From Georgenia sp. SYP-B2076 (GTDB lineage: Bacteria > Actinomycetota > Actinomycetes > Actinomycetales > Actinomycetaceae), in NCBI RefSeq assembly GCF_003991205.1, contig NZ_RXOZ01000009.1, positions 1-64,000 of the forward strand: a stretch of DNA of 64,000 bases, read 5' to 3'. Positions 43,413-51,269 of this stretch are shown here, in pieces (positions within the stretch are counted from its first letter, which is position 1; each line of letters opens with the position of its first letter). Made by a program: the position numbers and the translations under genes. Under the pieces are notes generated by a model that saw nothing but the letters and a program-made list of their open reading frames with translations, searched no databases and was not told the DNA's origin.

Positions 43413-44245
43413 CAGACGGCGACCGGCGCCTTGATGGCGGGGTGGTGCCGGTAGCCGACGACCTCGACGTCCTCGAACGTGTAGTCGAAGAGCGAGTCGG
43501 CCTTACGCAGGTTCAGGGTGGGGAAGGGGTACGGCTCGCGCGAGAGCTGCTCGCGCACCTGGTCGGTGTGGTTGTCGTAGACGTGGCAGTCGCCGCCGGT
43601 CCAGACGAAGTCCCCGACCTCGAGGCCCACCTGCTGAGCCACCATGTGGGTGAGCAGGGCGTAGGAGGCGATGTTGAACGGCACGCCGAGGAAGAGGTCC
43701 GCGCTGCGCTGGTAGAGCTGGCAGGAGAGCTTCCCGTCGGCGACGTAGAACTGGAAGAACGCGTGGCACGGCATGAGGGCCATCTGGTCCAGCTCGGCGA
43801 CGTTCCAGGCGGAGACGAGGATGCGGCGCGAGTCGGGGTTCGTGCGCAGGGTGTCGAGGACCTGGGCGAGCTGGTCGATGTGGCCGCCACCCGGCGTGGG
43901 CCACGAGCGCCACTGGACCCCGTAGACGGGCCCGAGCTCGCCGTCCTCGGCGGCCCACTCGTTCCAGATCCGGACCCCGTGCTCCTGCAGCCAGCGGACG
44001 TTGGAGTCGCCGCGCAGGAACCAGAGCAGCTCGTAGACGACGGACTTCAGGTGCACGCTCTTCGTGGTCACCAGCGGGAAGCCCTGGCTCAGGTCGAAGC
44101 GCATCTGGTGACCGAAGACGCTGCGGGTGCCCGTCCCGGTGCGGTCGGCCTTGGGCGTGCCGTGCTCCATCACGTGGCGCAGCAGGTCTTCGTAGGCGGT
44201 GCTGATCCGCCGGTGGTCGATCGTCGGCTCGGCGTTCTCGCTCAT
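43412..44245 (-). CDS. thyA: Thymidylate synthase
   Basis: The 277-residue ThyA makes dTMP from dUMP and methylene-tetrahydrofolate. Diagnostic parts are [33 protein letters not shown], the catalytic cysteine in [31 protein letters not shown] and GDCHVYDNH. It starts at [17 protein letters not shown] 23-bp tandem repeat and the Hsp20 terminator lie just upstream. Confidence 0.97.
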   Translation of the reverse strand: MSENAEPTIDHRRISTAYEDLLRHVMEHGTPKADRTGTGTRSVFGHQMRFDLSQGFPLVTTKSVHLKSVVYELLWFLRGDSNVRWLQEHGVRIWNEWAAEDGELGPVYGVQWRSWPTPGGGHIDQLAQVLDTLRTNPDSRRILVSAWNVAELDQMALMPCHAFFQFYVADGKLSCQLYQRSADLFLGVPFNIASYALLTHMVAQQVGLEVGDFVWTGGDCHVYDNHTDQVREQLSREPYPFPTLNLRKADSLFDYTFEDVEVVGYRHHPAIKAPVAV

Positions 44246-44283
44246 CAGAGCATCCTAGGCCGACCCGGCGGGGCACCTTACAT

Positions 44284-44352
44284 GGACATGGCGGGGCGCC
44301 TTGGGCGGACATGGCGGGGCGCCTTGGGCGGACATGGCGGGGCGCCCCCGCC
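44284..44352. repeat. Three tandem 23-bp repeats upstream of thyA
   Basis: A 23-base unit beginning GGACATGGCGGGGCGCC occurs at 44284, 44307 and 44330; the first two copies are identical and the third diverges at its end. Copy three runs into the hairpin at 44339-44369. The array lies in the thyA 5' region. Confidence 0.85.
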
Positions 44353-44369
44353 GCGGGCGGGAGCGCCCC
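44339..44369 (-). terminator. Terminator of the first hsp20 gene
   Basis: GGGGCGC and GCGCCCC enclose an inner CCCGCC/GGCGGG stem, making a long GC hairpin 19 bases after the hsp20 stop. Confidence 0.75.
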
Positions 44370-44387
44370 ACAGCTCGCGCTCGGACC

Positions 44388-44852
44388 TCAGCCCACGCGT
44401 TGCCCCCCGGCGCCCTGCTCCCCGCCGGCGCCCTGCTCGATCTCGGTGCGCCCACCGGCGTGGGCGACCTGGATCTTGCGCGGCTTTGCGGCCTCGGCCA
44501 CCGGGATCCTCAGGGTGAGCACGCCGTCCGCGTAGGCGGCGTCGATGTGCTCGAGGTCCACCGTGTTGCCGAGGGTCATCTGGCGGGCGAAGGTGCCGGT
44601 CGGGCGTTCGTGGGAGAGCCATTGCACGTTCTCGCCCTCGTCGGACACCCGCTCCGCGCGGATGGTCAGCGTCCGGCCCTCGACGTCGACGTCGACGGTG
44701 CTCGGGTCCACGCCCGGCAGGTCGATCTTGGCGACGAAGGTCTCGCCCTCGCGGTACAGGTCGAGCGGCATCAGTGCCGCCGACGGCACCTGGCGCAGGG
44801 CGGTGTCCAGCCAACGGTCCATCTCACGGAAGGGATCGGTGTGGAGAACCAT
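44388..44852 (-). CDS. Hsp20-family small heat-shock protein 1
   Basis: The 154-residue protein has an N-terminal arm (DPFREMDRWLDTAL), an alpha-crystallin domain (MPLDLYREGETFVAKIDLPGVDPSTVDVDVEGRTLTIRAER, then AAYADGVLTLRIPVAE) and the family-typical closing RKIQVAH. It is a holdase chaperone. AGGAGG lies eight bases before the ATG at 44852, so I prefer this start over an in-frame GTG at 44861 that overlaps the ribosome site. A CIRCE operator lies about 96 bp upstream, pointing to HrcA control. Confidence 0.93.
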   Translation of the reverse strand: MVLHTDPFREMDRWLDTALRQVPSAALMPLDLYREGETFVAKIDLPGVDPSTVDVDVEGRTLTIRAERVSDEGENVQWLSHERPTGTFARQMTLGNTVDLEHIDAAYADGVLTLRIPVAEAAKPRKIQVAHAGGRTEIEQGAGGEQGAGGQRVG

Positions 44853-44947
44853 CTCAGTCACCTCCTGTGTACCCGGTCCGGACCTCCCGGACCGGCCCAG
44901 TCCCGGCCGGGCGGTCCACCCGGCCGGACAGCTCGTTCACCAATTTT

Positions 44948-44974
44948 TTAGCACTCTCGGGAGGAGAGTGCCAG
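44948..44974. promoter_or_regulatory. CIRCE-like operator (HrcA site), hsp20 gene 1
   Basis: TTAGCACTC-N9-GAGTGCCAG matches the CIRCE consensus (TTAGCACTC-N9-GAGTGCTAA) except at two bases of the right arm. It lies just upstream of hsp20 gene 1 and follows a T-rich run, the probable promoter. Confidence 0.85.
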
Positions 44975-44990
44975 CCGTAGGCAGGCATCG

Positions 44991-45011
44991 TTGTTCGCTG
45001 TGAGCGAACAA
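44991..45011. promoter_or_regulatory. Perfect 9-bp inverted repeat
   Basis: TTGTTCGCT and AGCGAACAA flank GTG. The element lies 26 bases after the end of the oxidoreductase operon and 17 bases from the CIRCE site. It may be a terminator for that operon or a second operator for hsp20; its modest GC content favours an operator. Confidence 0.5.
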
Positions 45012-45036
45012 TTCGGGGACGTCCGACGCCGCCGGT

Positions 45037-45519
45037 TCAGCTGAGCAGGATCTGCGTGGCGGACTCCTTCAGCTTTGCGTTAGCCCACGTCACCTGGCGC
45101 TTCGTCTCGAGGAGGCAGCGCTGCGCCAGCGCGACCAGCTCGTCGTCCTTGGCGCCCTGCGCGGCCTGGGAGATCAGCTCCCAGTCGGCGTAGACGCCGG
45201 AGGCCCTGGTGTAGATGTCCCGCACGTCCCGCAGGAGCAGCAGCGCCGGTTCGCCGCGGCGGCCGGTCAGCTCGCCGGCCTTCTCCCGGACGACCCGGGC
45301 CAGCGGCGGTTCGGCGCGGGGCTCCGGGTCGAGGTCGACCCCGTACCGCGTGCCGGCGGCGGCGAGCTCGGCCACGTGGCGCCGCGACCATCCGGCCAGG
45401 TCGCGCGCGAGGTAGAAGATGTCGTGGTCGACCTTGTGCCGGTCCGAAGCACGAAGCAGGTGGTGGGCCAGGTCGTTCTCGTCGCCCAGGAGCTGCTCGA
45501 GGGCGAGGCCGATCTTCAT
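45037..45519 (-). CDS. Helical protein coupled to the molybdopterin oxidoreductase, unknown
   Basis: The 160-residue product (MKIGLALEQLLGDENDLAHHLLRASDRHKVDHDIFYLARDLAG) looks all-helical, with several His and Asp/Glu residues (HHLL, HKVDHD) like a four-helix bundle. It has no membrane helix. Its ATG overlaps the stop of the oxidoreductase gene and follows GGAGG, so the two are made together. It may be a cofactor- or assembly-related partner, but I do not recognise the family. Confidence 0.7.
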   Translation of the reverse strand: MKIGLALEQLLGDENDLAHHLLRASDRHKVDHDIFYLARDLAGWSRRHVAELAAAGTRYGVDLDPEPRAEPPLARVVREKAGELTGRRGEPALLLLRDVRDIYTRASGVYADWELISQAAQGAKDDELVALAQRCLLETKRQVTWANAKLKESATQILLS

Positions 45520-47975
45520 CGCGCACCTCCGCCGGCCGGCAGCCGCTCGTCGGCCCGTCCGGTCGCCCCGCCCCGGGTCGGCGGCAGGTCCGTGCCCACG
45601 GGCGCGGACGCCGTCGTCGTCGGGGCGGGCGCCGGCCCGGTGCCGCCCGCCACGCGCGCGAGCCGGGCGGCCGCCGTCTTGAAGATCGGCTGCTTCGAGG
45701 CGGCGTCCCAGTCGGTGAGGGTCAGCTCGTTGGCCGCGCGCCCGGGGCCGTCGGGCTCGTGGCCCCCGCCGGTGTCCCAGTAGCCGTAGTGGAAGGGCAG
45801 GAAGAGCACGCCGTCGCGGACGCCGCTGACGCGCACCCGCGCGCGGACGGACCCGCGCGGCGTGGTCACCTCGGCGAGGTCCCCCTCGGCGAGGTCGTGG
45901 TCGGCGGCGTCGCGCGGCGAGACCTCGACCCAGACGTCCGGGGCGGCCGCCTGCAGCTGCGGGGCCCGGGCCGTCTTGGTCCGGGTGTGGAAGTGGTAGA
46001 GCGTGCGGCCGGTGATGAGCTGCAGCGGGAACTCCGGCGAGGGCAGCTCGTGGGGCGGGAGGTACTCGGCGGCCTTGAGGATCGCCCTGCCCTGGGGGTT
46101 CAGCGCCCGGTACTCGCCCGCCTGGACGGGCGCGCCCGTGAGCAGGTCCTTGCCGTAGCTCTCGCAGCGGTCGGGGTCGGCCCAGAAGTCGCCGTCGGCG
46201 TAGAGGCGCTCGGTCCCGTCCGGGTGCTCGACGTTGCAGGGCCACTGGATGCCGCTGGCGCCCCGCAGCTTGTCGTACGTCAGGCCCGTGTAGTCGCACA
46301 GCCGGCCGCGGGTGCACTCCTTCCACGCCTCGAAGGCCTCCTCGGGGGTGCGCCACTTCACCAGGGGCGCGCCGTCCTTGTCCTCGAGCCCGAGCCGGTC
46401 GGCGAGGTCGACGAAGATCTCCATGTCGGACCTCGCCTCGCCCGGCGGGTCGACCGCCTTCTCGGACAGGTGCACCGTGCGGTCGGCGTTCGTGAACGTG
46501 CCGGTCTTCTCGCCCCACGTGGCCGCCGGGAGGACGACGTCGGCCAGCTGCGCCGTCTCGGTGAGGAAGAGGTCCTGCACCACGAGGAAGAGCCGGTCCT
46601 GCGCGAGGATCGAGCGGATGCGCGCCAGCTCGGGCAGCGACACCGCGGGGTTGGTGCCCGAGACCCAGAGCAGGCGCAGCGAGCCGTCCTCGGCGTAGCG
46701 CATCATCTGCATGGCGTGGGTGGGCGGGGAGTAGTGCGGGATGTCCCTGGTCTCGAGGTTCCAGACGCGGGCGAGGTCGGCGACGTGGTCCTCGTTCGCC
46801 CAGTTGCGGAAGCCGGCCAGGTCCCCGTCGGCGCCGCACTCGCGGGTGTTCTCGGCGGTGGGCTGGCCGTTCATCTGCAGCACGCCGCAGCCGGGGCGGC
46901 CGAGCATCCCGCGCAGGATGTGGATGTTGTTGACCTGCACCGCCGCGGCGGTGGCCTGGTGAGACTGGTAGAAGCCCTGCAGCACCGTCGACAGGAGCCG
47001 CTGCGCCGTGCCGAGCAGCCGCGCCGCCTCGCGGAGGCTCTCCACGGGCACGTCGCAGATCCGGGCGGCTCGCTCGGGCGGGTACTGCGCCACCATCTCC
47101 TGCAGCGCCTCCAGGCCGACGGCGTGGGCGGCGAGATAGGCCTCGTCGGCGTGGCCCCGGGCGAGGAGCTCATGGATCAGGCCGTTCATCAGCGCGACGT
47201 TCGTGCCCGGCCGAGGGGCGAGGTGCACGGTGGCCGCCCGGGCCACCGGGGTGGCGCGCGGGTCCACGCACACGAGGGCCGGGGGGTTCGGGCCCGCGAG
47301 CCGGTCCAGGACCCGGGTCCACAGCACCGACTGCGTCTCGGCCATGTTGTGCCCGTACAGCGCGATGACGTCGGCATGGTCGATGTCGCTGTAGCTGCCC
47401 GGCTGGCCGTCGCAGCCGAAGGACTCCTTCAGCGCCTCGGCCGCGGTGGCCGTACACAGGCGGGTGTTCCCGTCGACGTGGTTCGTGCCGATCCCGCCGT
47501 GCGCGAGGATCCCCAGCGTGTAGTACTCCTCGGCGAAGAGCTGGCCGGTGGTGTAGAAGCCGATGGCGCTCGGGCCCTGCTCGGCCAGCAGCTCCCGGGT
47601 GCGGGCGACCGCGCGGCCCATGGCGGTGTCCCAGTCTGTGGGGACCAGCCGCCCGCCCTCCCGCACGAGCGGGCGGGTGAGGCGGTCCGGGGAGGCGTTG
47701 GCCTGCCAGCCGAACAGGTCCTTGGGCCCCAGTCGCCCGTGGTTGACGCGGTCGCCGGCGCGGCCCCGGACGCCCACGATGCGCCCGTCCTTGACGGCGA
47801 TGTCCATGGCGTCGCCGTTCGAGTGCAGGATCGACGCCGTCTGCACCCACGCGTCGACGTCCGCGGCGTCGACGCCCTCGGCCAGGTGCGTGTCGACGCG
47901 CACCGGCCAGGGCTGGCCCGGACCGTACGGCGTGCGCGTGCCCCAGGGCTCCGCGATGCGGTCTGTCATGACCAT
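45516..47975 (-). CDS. Molybdopterin oxidoreductase (NapA/formate dehydrogenase-like) without Fe-S cysteines
   Basis: The 819-residue protein has the full molybdopterin fold: GPKDLFGWQANASPDRLTRPLVREGGR, GNTRLCTATAAEALKESFGCDG (Cys as likely Mo ligand), NMAETQSVLWTRVLDRL, VLPAATWGEKTGTFTNADRTVHLS, and the C-terminal dinucleotide domain (LITGRTLYHFHTRTKT). The N-terminal [4Fe-4S] motif expected as CxxCxxxC is SILHSNGD, and the fourth cysteine before PKG is Gly (RLGPKD), so the cluster is predicted absent. Start: ATG at 47975 six bases after GGAGG. Substrate (formate, nitrate or other) cannot be assigned. Confidence 0.85.
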   Translation of the reverse strand: MVMTDRIAEPWGTRTPYGPGQPWPVRVDTHLAEGVDAADVDAWVQTASILHSNGDAMDIAVKDGRIVGVRGRAGDRVNHGRLGPKDLFGWQANASPDRLTRPLVREGGRLVPTDWDTAMGRAVARTRELLAEQGPSAIGFYTTGQLFAEEYYTLGILAHGGIGTNHVDGNTRLCTATAAEALKESFGCDGQPGSYSDIDHADVIALYGHNMAETQSVLWTRVLDRLAGPNPPALVCVDPRATPVARAATVHLAPRPGTNVALMNGLIHELLARGHADEAYLAAHAVGLEALQEMVAQYPPERAARICDVPVESLREAARLLGTAQRLLSTVLQGFYQSHQATAAAVQVNNIHILRGMLGRPGCGVLQMNGQPTAENTRECGADGDLAGFRNWANEDHVADLARVWNLETRDIPHYSPPTHAMQMMRYAEDGSLRLLWVSGTNPAVSLPELARIRSILAQDRLFLVVQDLFLTETAQLADVVLPAATWGEKTGTFTNADRTVHLSEKAVDPPGEARSDMEIFVDLADRLGLEDKDGAPLVKWRTPEEAFEAWKECTRGRLCDYTGLTYDKLRGASGIQWPCNVEHPDGTERLYADGDFWADPDRCESYGKDLLTGAPVQAGEYRALNPQGRAILKAAEYLPPHELPSPEFPLQLITGRTLYHFHTRTKTARAPQLQAAAPDVWVEVSPRDAADHDLAEGDLAEVTTPRGSVRARVRVSGVRDGVLFLPFHYGYWDTGGGHEPDGPGRAANELTLTDWDAASKQPIFKTAAARLARVAGGTGPAPAPTTTASAPVGTDLPPTRGGATGRADERLPAGGGAR

Positions 47976-48168
47976 GTGACACCTCCGCGCGGCACCCCGG
48001 GCGGCGCCGTCGCCGCCGGCGCGTGCCGGTGCCCTGAGTGAACTCCCGGCCCCCGGCGGCGGCAAGCGGGATGCCTGGCGGCACAGGGTGTCGAGGGGGC
48101 GCCGGTGGGGAGCGGCAGGGCCGCTGCTACTCCGCCCGGGGGCGGGGTGCTTGCTGGACGACGACGAA

Positions 48169-48200
48169 GCGGGCGCCCGGCCGGTCGGTCGGGCGCCCGC
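48169..48200 (-). terminator. Hairpin after hsp20 gene 2
   Basis: GCGGGCGCCC and GGGCGCCCGC form a perfect ten-base stem with a 12-base loop, 22 bases after the stop of the second hsp20 gene. Its position separates that gene from the oxidoreductase operon. Confidence 0.8.
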
Positions 48201-48222
48201 TGGGGGGCGTCGGGCGGTCGGG

Positions 48223-48663
48223 TCAGGCGGTCGCGCGCGCCTCGGGCTCGATGGCGGCGCCGGCGCCGGTGTGGGCGACCTGGATCTTGCGCGGCCTGGC
48301 CTCTTCGGCCACCGGGATCGTCAGCGTGAGCACGCCGTCGGCGTAGGCCGCCTCGATGCGGTCGAGGGCGAGCCCGGTCCCGAGCGCGAGCTGGCGGGCG
48401 AACGTGCCGGCCGGGCGCTCGTGGGAGAGCCACTGGACGTCCTTGCCCTCGCCGGTGCGGCGCTCCGCACGCACGGTCAGGGTGCGGTCCTCGACGTCGA
48501 TGTCGATCGTGGCGGGGTCGACGCCGGGCAGGTCCATCTGGGCGACGAAGGACTCGCCGTCGCGGTACAGGTCCAGGGGCATGGCGGGGGACGACGGGGC
48601 CTGGCGCATCGCGCCGGTGAGCCAGCGGTCGACATCGCGGAACGGGTCATAACGGTTAGCCAT
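48223..48663 (-). CDS. Hsp20-family small heat-shock protein 2
   Basis: The 146-residue protein is a close paralogue of the hsp20 product at 44388-44852, with the same DPFRDVDRWL arm, MPLDLYRDGESFVAQMDLPGVDP, RIEAAYADGVLTLTIPVAEEARPRKIQVAHTG. GGAGG precedes the ATG at 48663. A perfect CIRCE operator lies about 83 bp upstream. The two paralogues are separated by the oxidoreductase operon and appear to be independently transcribed. Confidence 0.93.
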   Translation of the reverse strand: MANRYDPFRDVDRWLTGAMRQAPSSPAMPLDLYRDGESFVAQMDLPGVDPATIDIDVEDRTLTVRAERRTGEGKDVQWLSHERPAGTFARQLALGTGLALDRIEAAYADGVLTLTIPVAEEARPRKIQVAHTGAGAAIEPEARATA

Positions 48664-48745
48664 GGAAACCACCTCCACGTGGGTCCGGCCCGGGCGGTCC
48701 GGGTCGGTCTCGTCCGGCCCTCGGTGGGGGCCGCTGACTCCAGTT

Positions 48746-48772
48746 TTAGCACTCTGGCATGCAGAGTGCTAA
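48746..48772. promoter_or_regulatory. Perfect CIRCE operator, hsp20 gene 2
   Basis: TTAGCACTC-N9-GAGTGCTAA matches the HrcA-binding CIRCE consensus at every arm position, upstream of hsp20 gene 2. Confidence 0.93.
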
Positions 48773-48805
48773 GCCTCGGGAGGCGCTCATCGCTGACGGC
48801 GAAAA

Positions 48806-48848
48806 GTTGAGCGTGGGACGCTCAGGTCGCTTGGAGGGCAGCCCTCCA
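48806..48848. promoter_or_regulatory. HAIR-like repeat and adjacent palindrome
   Basis: GTTGAGC-N7-GCTCAGG at 48806-48826 resembles the HspR-associated inverted repeat (CTTGAGT-N7-ACTCAAG), matching five of seven bases in each arm. Six bases on, TGGAGGGC-A-GCCCTCCA at 48832-48848 is a perfect 8-bp palindrome. Both lie between hsp20 gene 2 and the flavodoxin gene. The rest of the 316-bp gap (48664-48979) holds no gene. Confidence 0.45.
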
Positions 48849-48979
48849 GGGCCTCCGAGCACTGTGCCGCCCACCCTTCGTGCCCGTGTGGCCGGCCGCG
48901 CGGGCGGGCGCGGGCGTGTGGGCCCTGGTGCTCGCGCCGCCGCAGGAGCAGCCTTGGGCGTGAGCACAGGGAGGTGCCC

Positions 48980-49477
48980 ATGAAGGTCCTCGTCACCGCG
49001 GCGAGCAGGCACGGCTCTACCGCCGAGATCGCGAGCAGGATCGGCCAGCACCTTGCCGACGCGGGGTGGGACGTGGACGTCCGCACCCCGGAGGACGTCG
49101 GCGACCTCGACGGCGTGGACGCCGTCGTGCTGGGCAGCGCGGTCTACGCCGGGCGCTGGCTCAAGGCGGCCTACGACCTCGTCGAGCGGCTGGGGCCCGA
49201 GCTCCGGGCCCGCCCGGTCTGGTTGTTCTCCTCGGGGCCCCTCGGTGACCCGCCGGTGCCGGCCGAGGAGACGGACGTCTCCGACGTCGCCCAGACCGCC
49301 GGCGCCCGCGGGCACCAGGTCTTCGCCGGGGCGCTCGACAAGCACAAGCTCGTCTTCGCGGAACGCGCCATCGCCCGGGCCCTGCACGCGCCGCTGGGGG
49401 ACTTCCGGGACTGGGACGCGATCGAGCGGTGGGCAGGCCAGATCAGCTCCGCGCTCGGCGCTCACCCGAGCACCTAG
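48980..49477 (+). CDS. Flavodoxin-domain protein (HemG/BilS-like)
   Basis: The 165-residue protein starts MKVLVTAASRHGSTAEIASRIG, whose S-x-x-G-S-T loop binds the FMN phosphate in flavodoxins. AVVLGSAVYAGRWLKAAYDLVERL and VWLFSSGPLG are further typical segments. Flavodoxin-like proteins of this kind are often called protoporphyrinogen-oxidase (HemG)-like, but activity is unproven. AGGGAGG lies before the ATG at 48980. It is followed 30 bp later by the DUF4389 gene. Confidence 0.8.
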   Translation: MKVLVTAASRHGSTAEIASRIGQHLADAGWDVDVRTPEDVGDLDGVDAVVLGSAVYAGRWLKAAYDLVERLGPELRARPVWLFSSGPLGDPPVPAEETDVSDVAQTAGARGHQVFAGALDKHKLVFAERAIARALHAPLGDFRDWDAIERWAGQISSALGAHPST

Positions 49478-49507
49478 CCCACGAACCGCAGAGGAAAGAG
49501 AGGCGCC

Positions 49508-50437
49508 ATGGCCGTCGCAGCCGAATCACCGCTTCCCGGCTGGTCCGCCTATCCCGTCCGTGTCGACGCCGGGCCGCCGCCGACCCTGTCCCACTGGCTG
49601 TGGCTGGTCAAGTGGCTGCTCGCCATCCCGCACTACATCGTCCTCGTGGTGCTGTGGCTCGTGTTCGTCGTCCTCAGCATCGTCGCCCTCGTCGCGATCC
49701 TCGTGACCGGGCGGTACCCGCGCGGCATCTTCGCCTTCAACGTCGGTGTGCTGCGGTGGTCGTGGCGCGTGTCGTACTACGCCTACGGGGCGCTGGGGAC
49801 CGACCGCTACCCGCCGTTCGCCCTCAGGGACGTCCCGGACTACCCGGCGCACCTGGAGGTCGAGTACCCGGAACGGCTCTCCCGCGGGCTCGTCCTGGTG
49901 AAGTGGTGGCTGCTGGCCATCCCGCACTACCTCGTCGTCGGCATCCTGGTCGGCGCCGGGCGGACCGTGGCGAACCAGGCCGACACCGGTGCGACGGGCG
50001 CCGCGGGCTCCGGGATCGCGAGCGAGCCCGAGCCCTGGACCACCTGGGACCCCGGTCTCATCGGTGTGCTGGTGCTGATCACCGCGGTGATCCTGCTCTT
50101 CACCGGGCGGTACCCGCAGGGCCTGTACAACCTCATCCTCGGCCTGAACCGGTGGGTCCTCCGGGTCGCCGCCTACGCGGGGCTCATGACGGACCGGTAC
50201 CCGCCGTTCCGCCTGGACCAGGGCGGCCGCGACCCGGCCACGCTCGACGCCGGAGCGCCCCCCGGCGGCGCCGGCGGCCCCGGCGCGCCGGGGTGGGGTG
50301 GCGGACCCATGGGACCGCCGGGCACGTACGGCGGCGCCCCGCCGCCGGGCACGTACGGCGGCGCCCCGCCGCCGGGCACGTACGGCGGCGCCCCGCCGCC
50401 GGGCACGTACGGTGGCGCCCCGCCGCCGCCCGCCTGA
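49508..50437 (+). CDS. DUF4389 membrane protein with repetitive tail
   Basis: The 309-residue protein carries two DUF4389-like units, each with '[11 protein letters not shown]' or '[12 protein letters not shown]' followed by hydrophobic helices and 'TGRYPRGIF' or '[11 protein letters not shown]' and 'DRYPPF'. It is a multi-pass membrane protein of unknown function. The C-terminal 60 residues are Gly/Pro-rich and end in four copies of a nine-residue unit (PGTYGGAPP). AGAGGAAAGAGAGG precedes the ATG. Confidence 0.82.
   Translation: MAVAAESPLPGWSAYPVRVDAGPPPTLSHWLWLVKWLLAIPHYIVLVVLWLVFVVLSIVALVAILVTGRYPRGIFAFNVGVLRWSWRVSYYAYGALGTDRYPPFALRDVPDYPAHLEVEYPERLSRGLVLVKWWLLAIPHYLVVGILVGAGRTVANQADTGATGAAGSGIASEPEPWTTWDPGLIGVLVLITAVILLFTGRYPQGLYNLILGLNRWVLRVAAYAGLMTDRYPPFRLDQGGRDPATLDAGAPPGGAGGPGAPGWGGGPMGPPGTYGGAPPPGTYGGAPPPGTYGGAPPPGTYGGAPPPPA
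50320..50427 (+). repeat. Four tandem 27-bp coding repeats
   Basis: A 27-base unit starting GGGCACGTACGGCGGCGCC is repeated four times at the 3' end of the DUF4389 gene; the last copy has one silent change (GGC to GGT). It encodes PGTYGGAPP. Copy number is likely variable between strains. Confidence 0.9.
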
Positions 50438-50477
50438 CGGACGCCGGCCGCGTCGCCGCGACGCGTGCCGGCGCGCG

Positions 50478-51269
50478 CTACCGGCCGCCCAGGCCGTCGA
50501 GCGCGTCGAGCTCCTCCTCGGCGAGCGCGACGCCGAGCGAGGCGAAGTTCGACGCGATCCGCTCGGGCGACGCGGACTTGGGGATGACGACGAAGCCACG
50601 CTGCCGGTGCCAGGCCAGCACCACCTGCTGCGGGGTGGCGTCGTGCGCGGCGGCCACGGCACGCAGCGTCGGGTCGCCCATGTCGGTGCGCTTGAACGGG
50701 CTGTAGCCCTCGAGGACGACCCCGCGCTCTCGGAGCGCGGCGACGAGGCCGGCGTCGTGGTCGGCGGGGCTCCACGGGATCTGGTCGATGGCCGGCGTCA
50801 CGCCGGTGGCGGCGGTGAGCTCGTCGATCTGCTCGGGGGAGTAGTTCGAGACGCCGATGGCCCCGGCCCTGCCCTCCGCCTGGGCCTCGATGAACTTCTC
50901 CCAGGTGGCGGGCCAGGACTGGCCGTGGGGCGGCCAGTGCACCAGCCACAGGTCGACGCGGTCGAGGCGCAGGTCCCGCAGCGAGCTGTCGAGGGTCTCG
51001 GTCTCCCGGCCCACGCGGTCGGGCGGGCACTTCGTGGTCACGAAGATCTCGTCGCGCGGGACGCCGGAGTCGGCGATGGCGCGGCCGACCTCCCGCTCGT
51101 TGCCGTACATCGTGGCGGTGTCCACGTGCCGGTAGCCGACCTCCAGCGCCGTGCAGACCGCGGCGTAGGCCTCCGCGCCGCGCGCCTGCCACGTGCCGAA
51201 CCCGAGGAGCGGGATCCGCCCGGCGGCGCCGGGCGGCGCGAGGGCCAGGCTCGGGACCGCCGCCGTCAC
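50478..51269 (-). CDS. Aldo/keto reductase
   Basis: The 263-residue enzyme has the AKR pattern: LLGFGTWQ, VGYRHVDTATMYGNEREVGRAI (catalytic Asp and Tyr), FVTTKCPPDRVG (lysine), VDLWLVHWPP (histidine), IGVSNYSPEQI and VVIPKSASPERIASN (NADPH-binding). It should be an NADPH-dependent carbonyl reductase; substrate unknown. Its GTG start overlaps the end of the upstream EcsC-like gene, forming an operon with that gene and the OsmC-like gene. Confidence 0.93.
   Translation of the reverse strand: MTAAVPSLALAPPGAAGRIPLLGFGTWQARGAEAYAAVCTALEVGYRHVDTATMYGNEREVGRAIADSGVPRDEIFVTTKCPPDRVGRETETLDSSLRDLRLDRVDLWLVHWPPHGQSWPATWEKFIEAQAEGRAGAIGVSNYSPEQIDELTAATGVTPAIDQIPWSPADHDAGLVAALRERGVVLEGYSPFKRTDMGDPTLRAVAAAHDATPQQVVLAWHRQRGFVVIPKSASPERIASNFASLGVALAEEELDALDGLGGR

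Noticed and set aside
45759-48041. Plus-strand frame of 760 codons across the oxidoreductase
   Set aside because: Antisense to a gene with unmistakable molybdopterin motifs.
45516-48663. hsp20 gene 2 and the oxidoreductase as one operon
   Set aside because: A ten-base hairpin (48169-48200) and about 250 bases separate them, and the oxidoreductase has its own ribosome site.
50320-50427. CRISPR-like spacing of short repeats
   Set aside because: The units are contiguous with no spacers and lie inside a coding frame.
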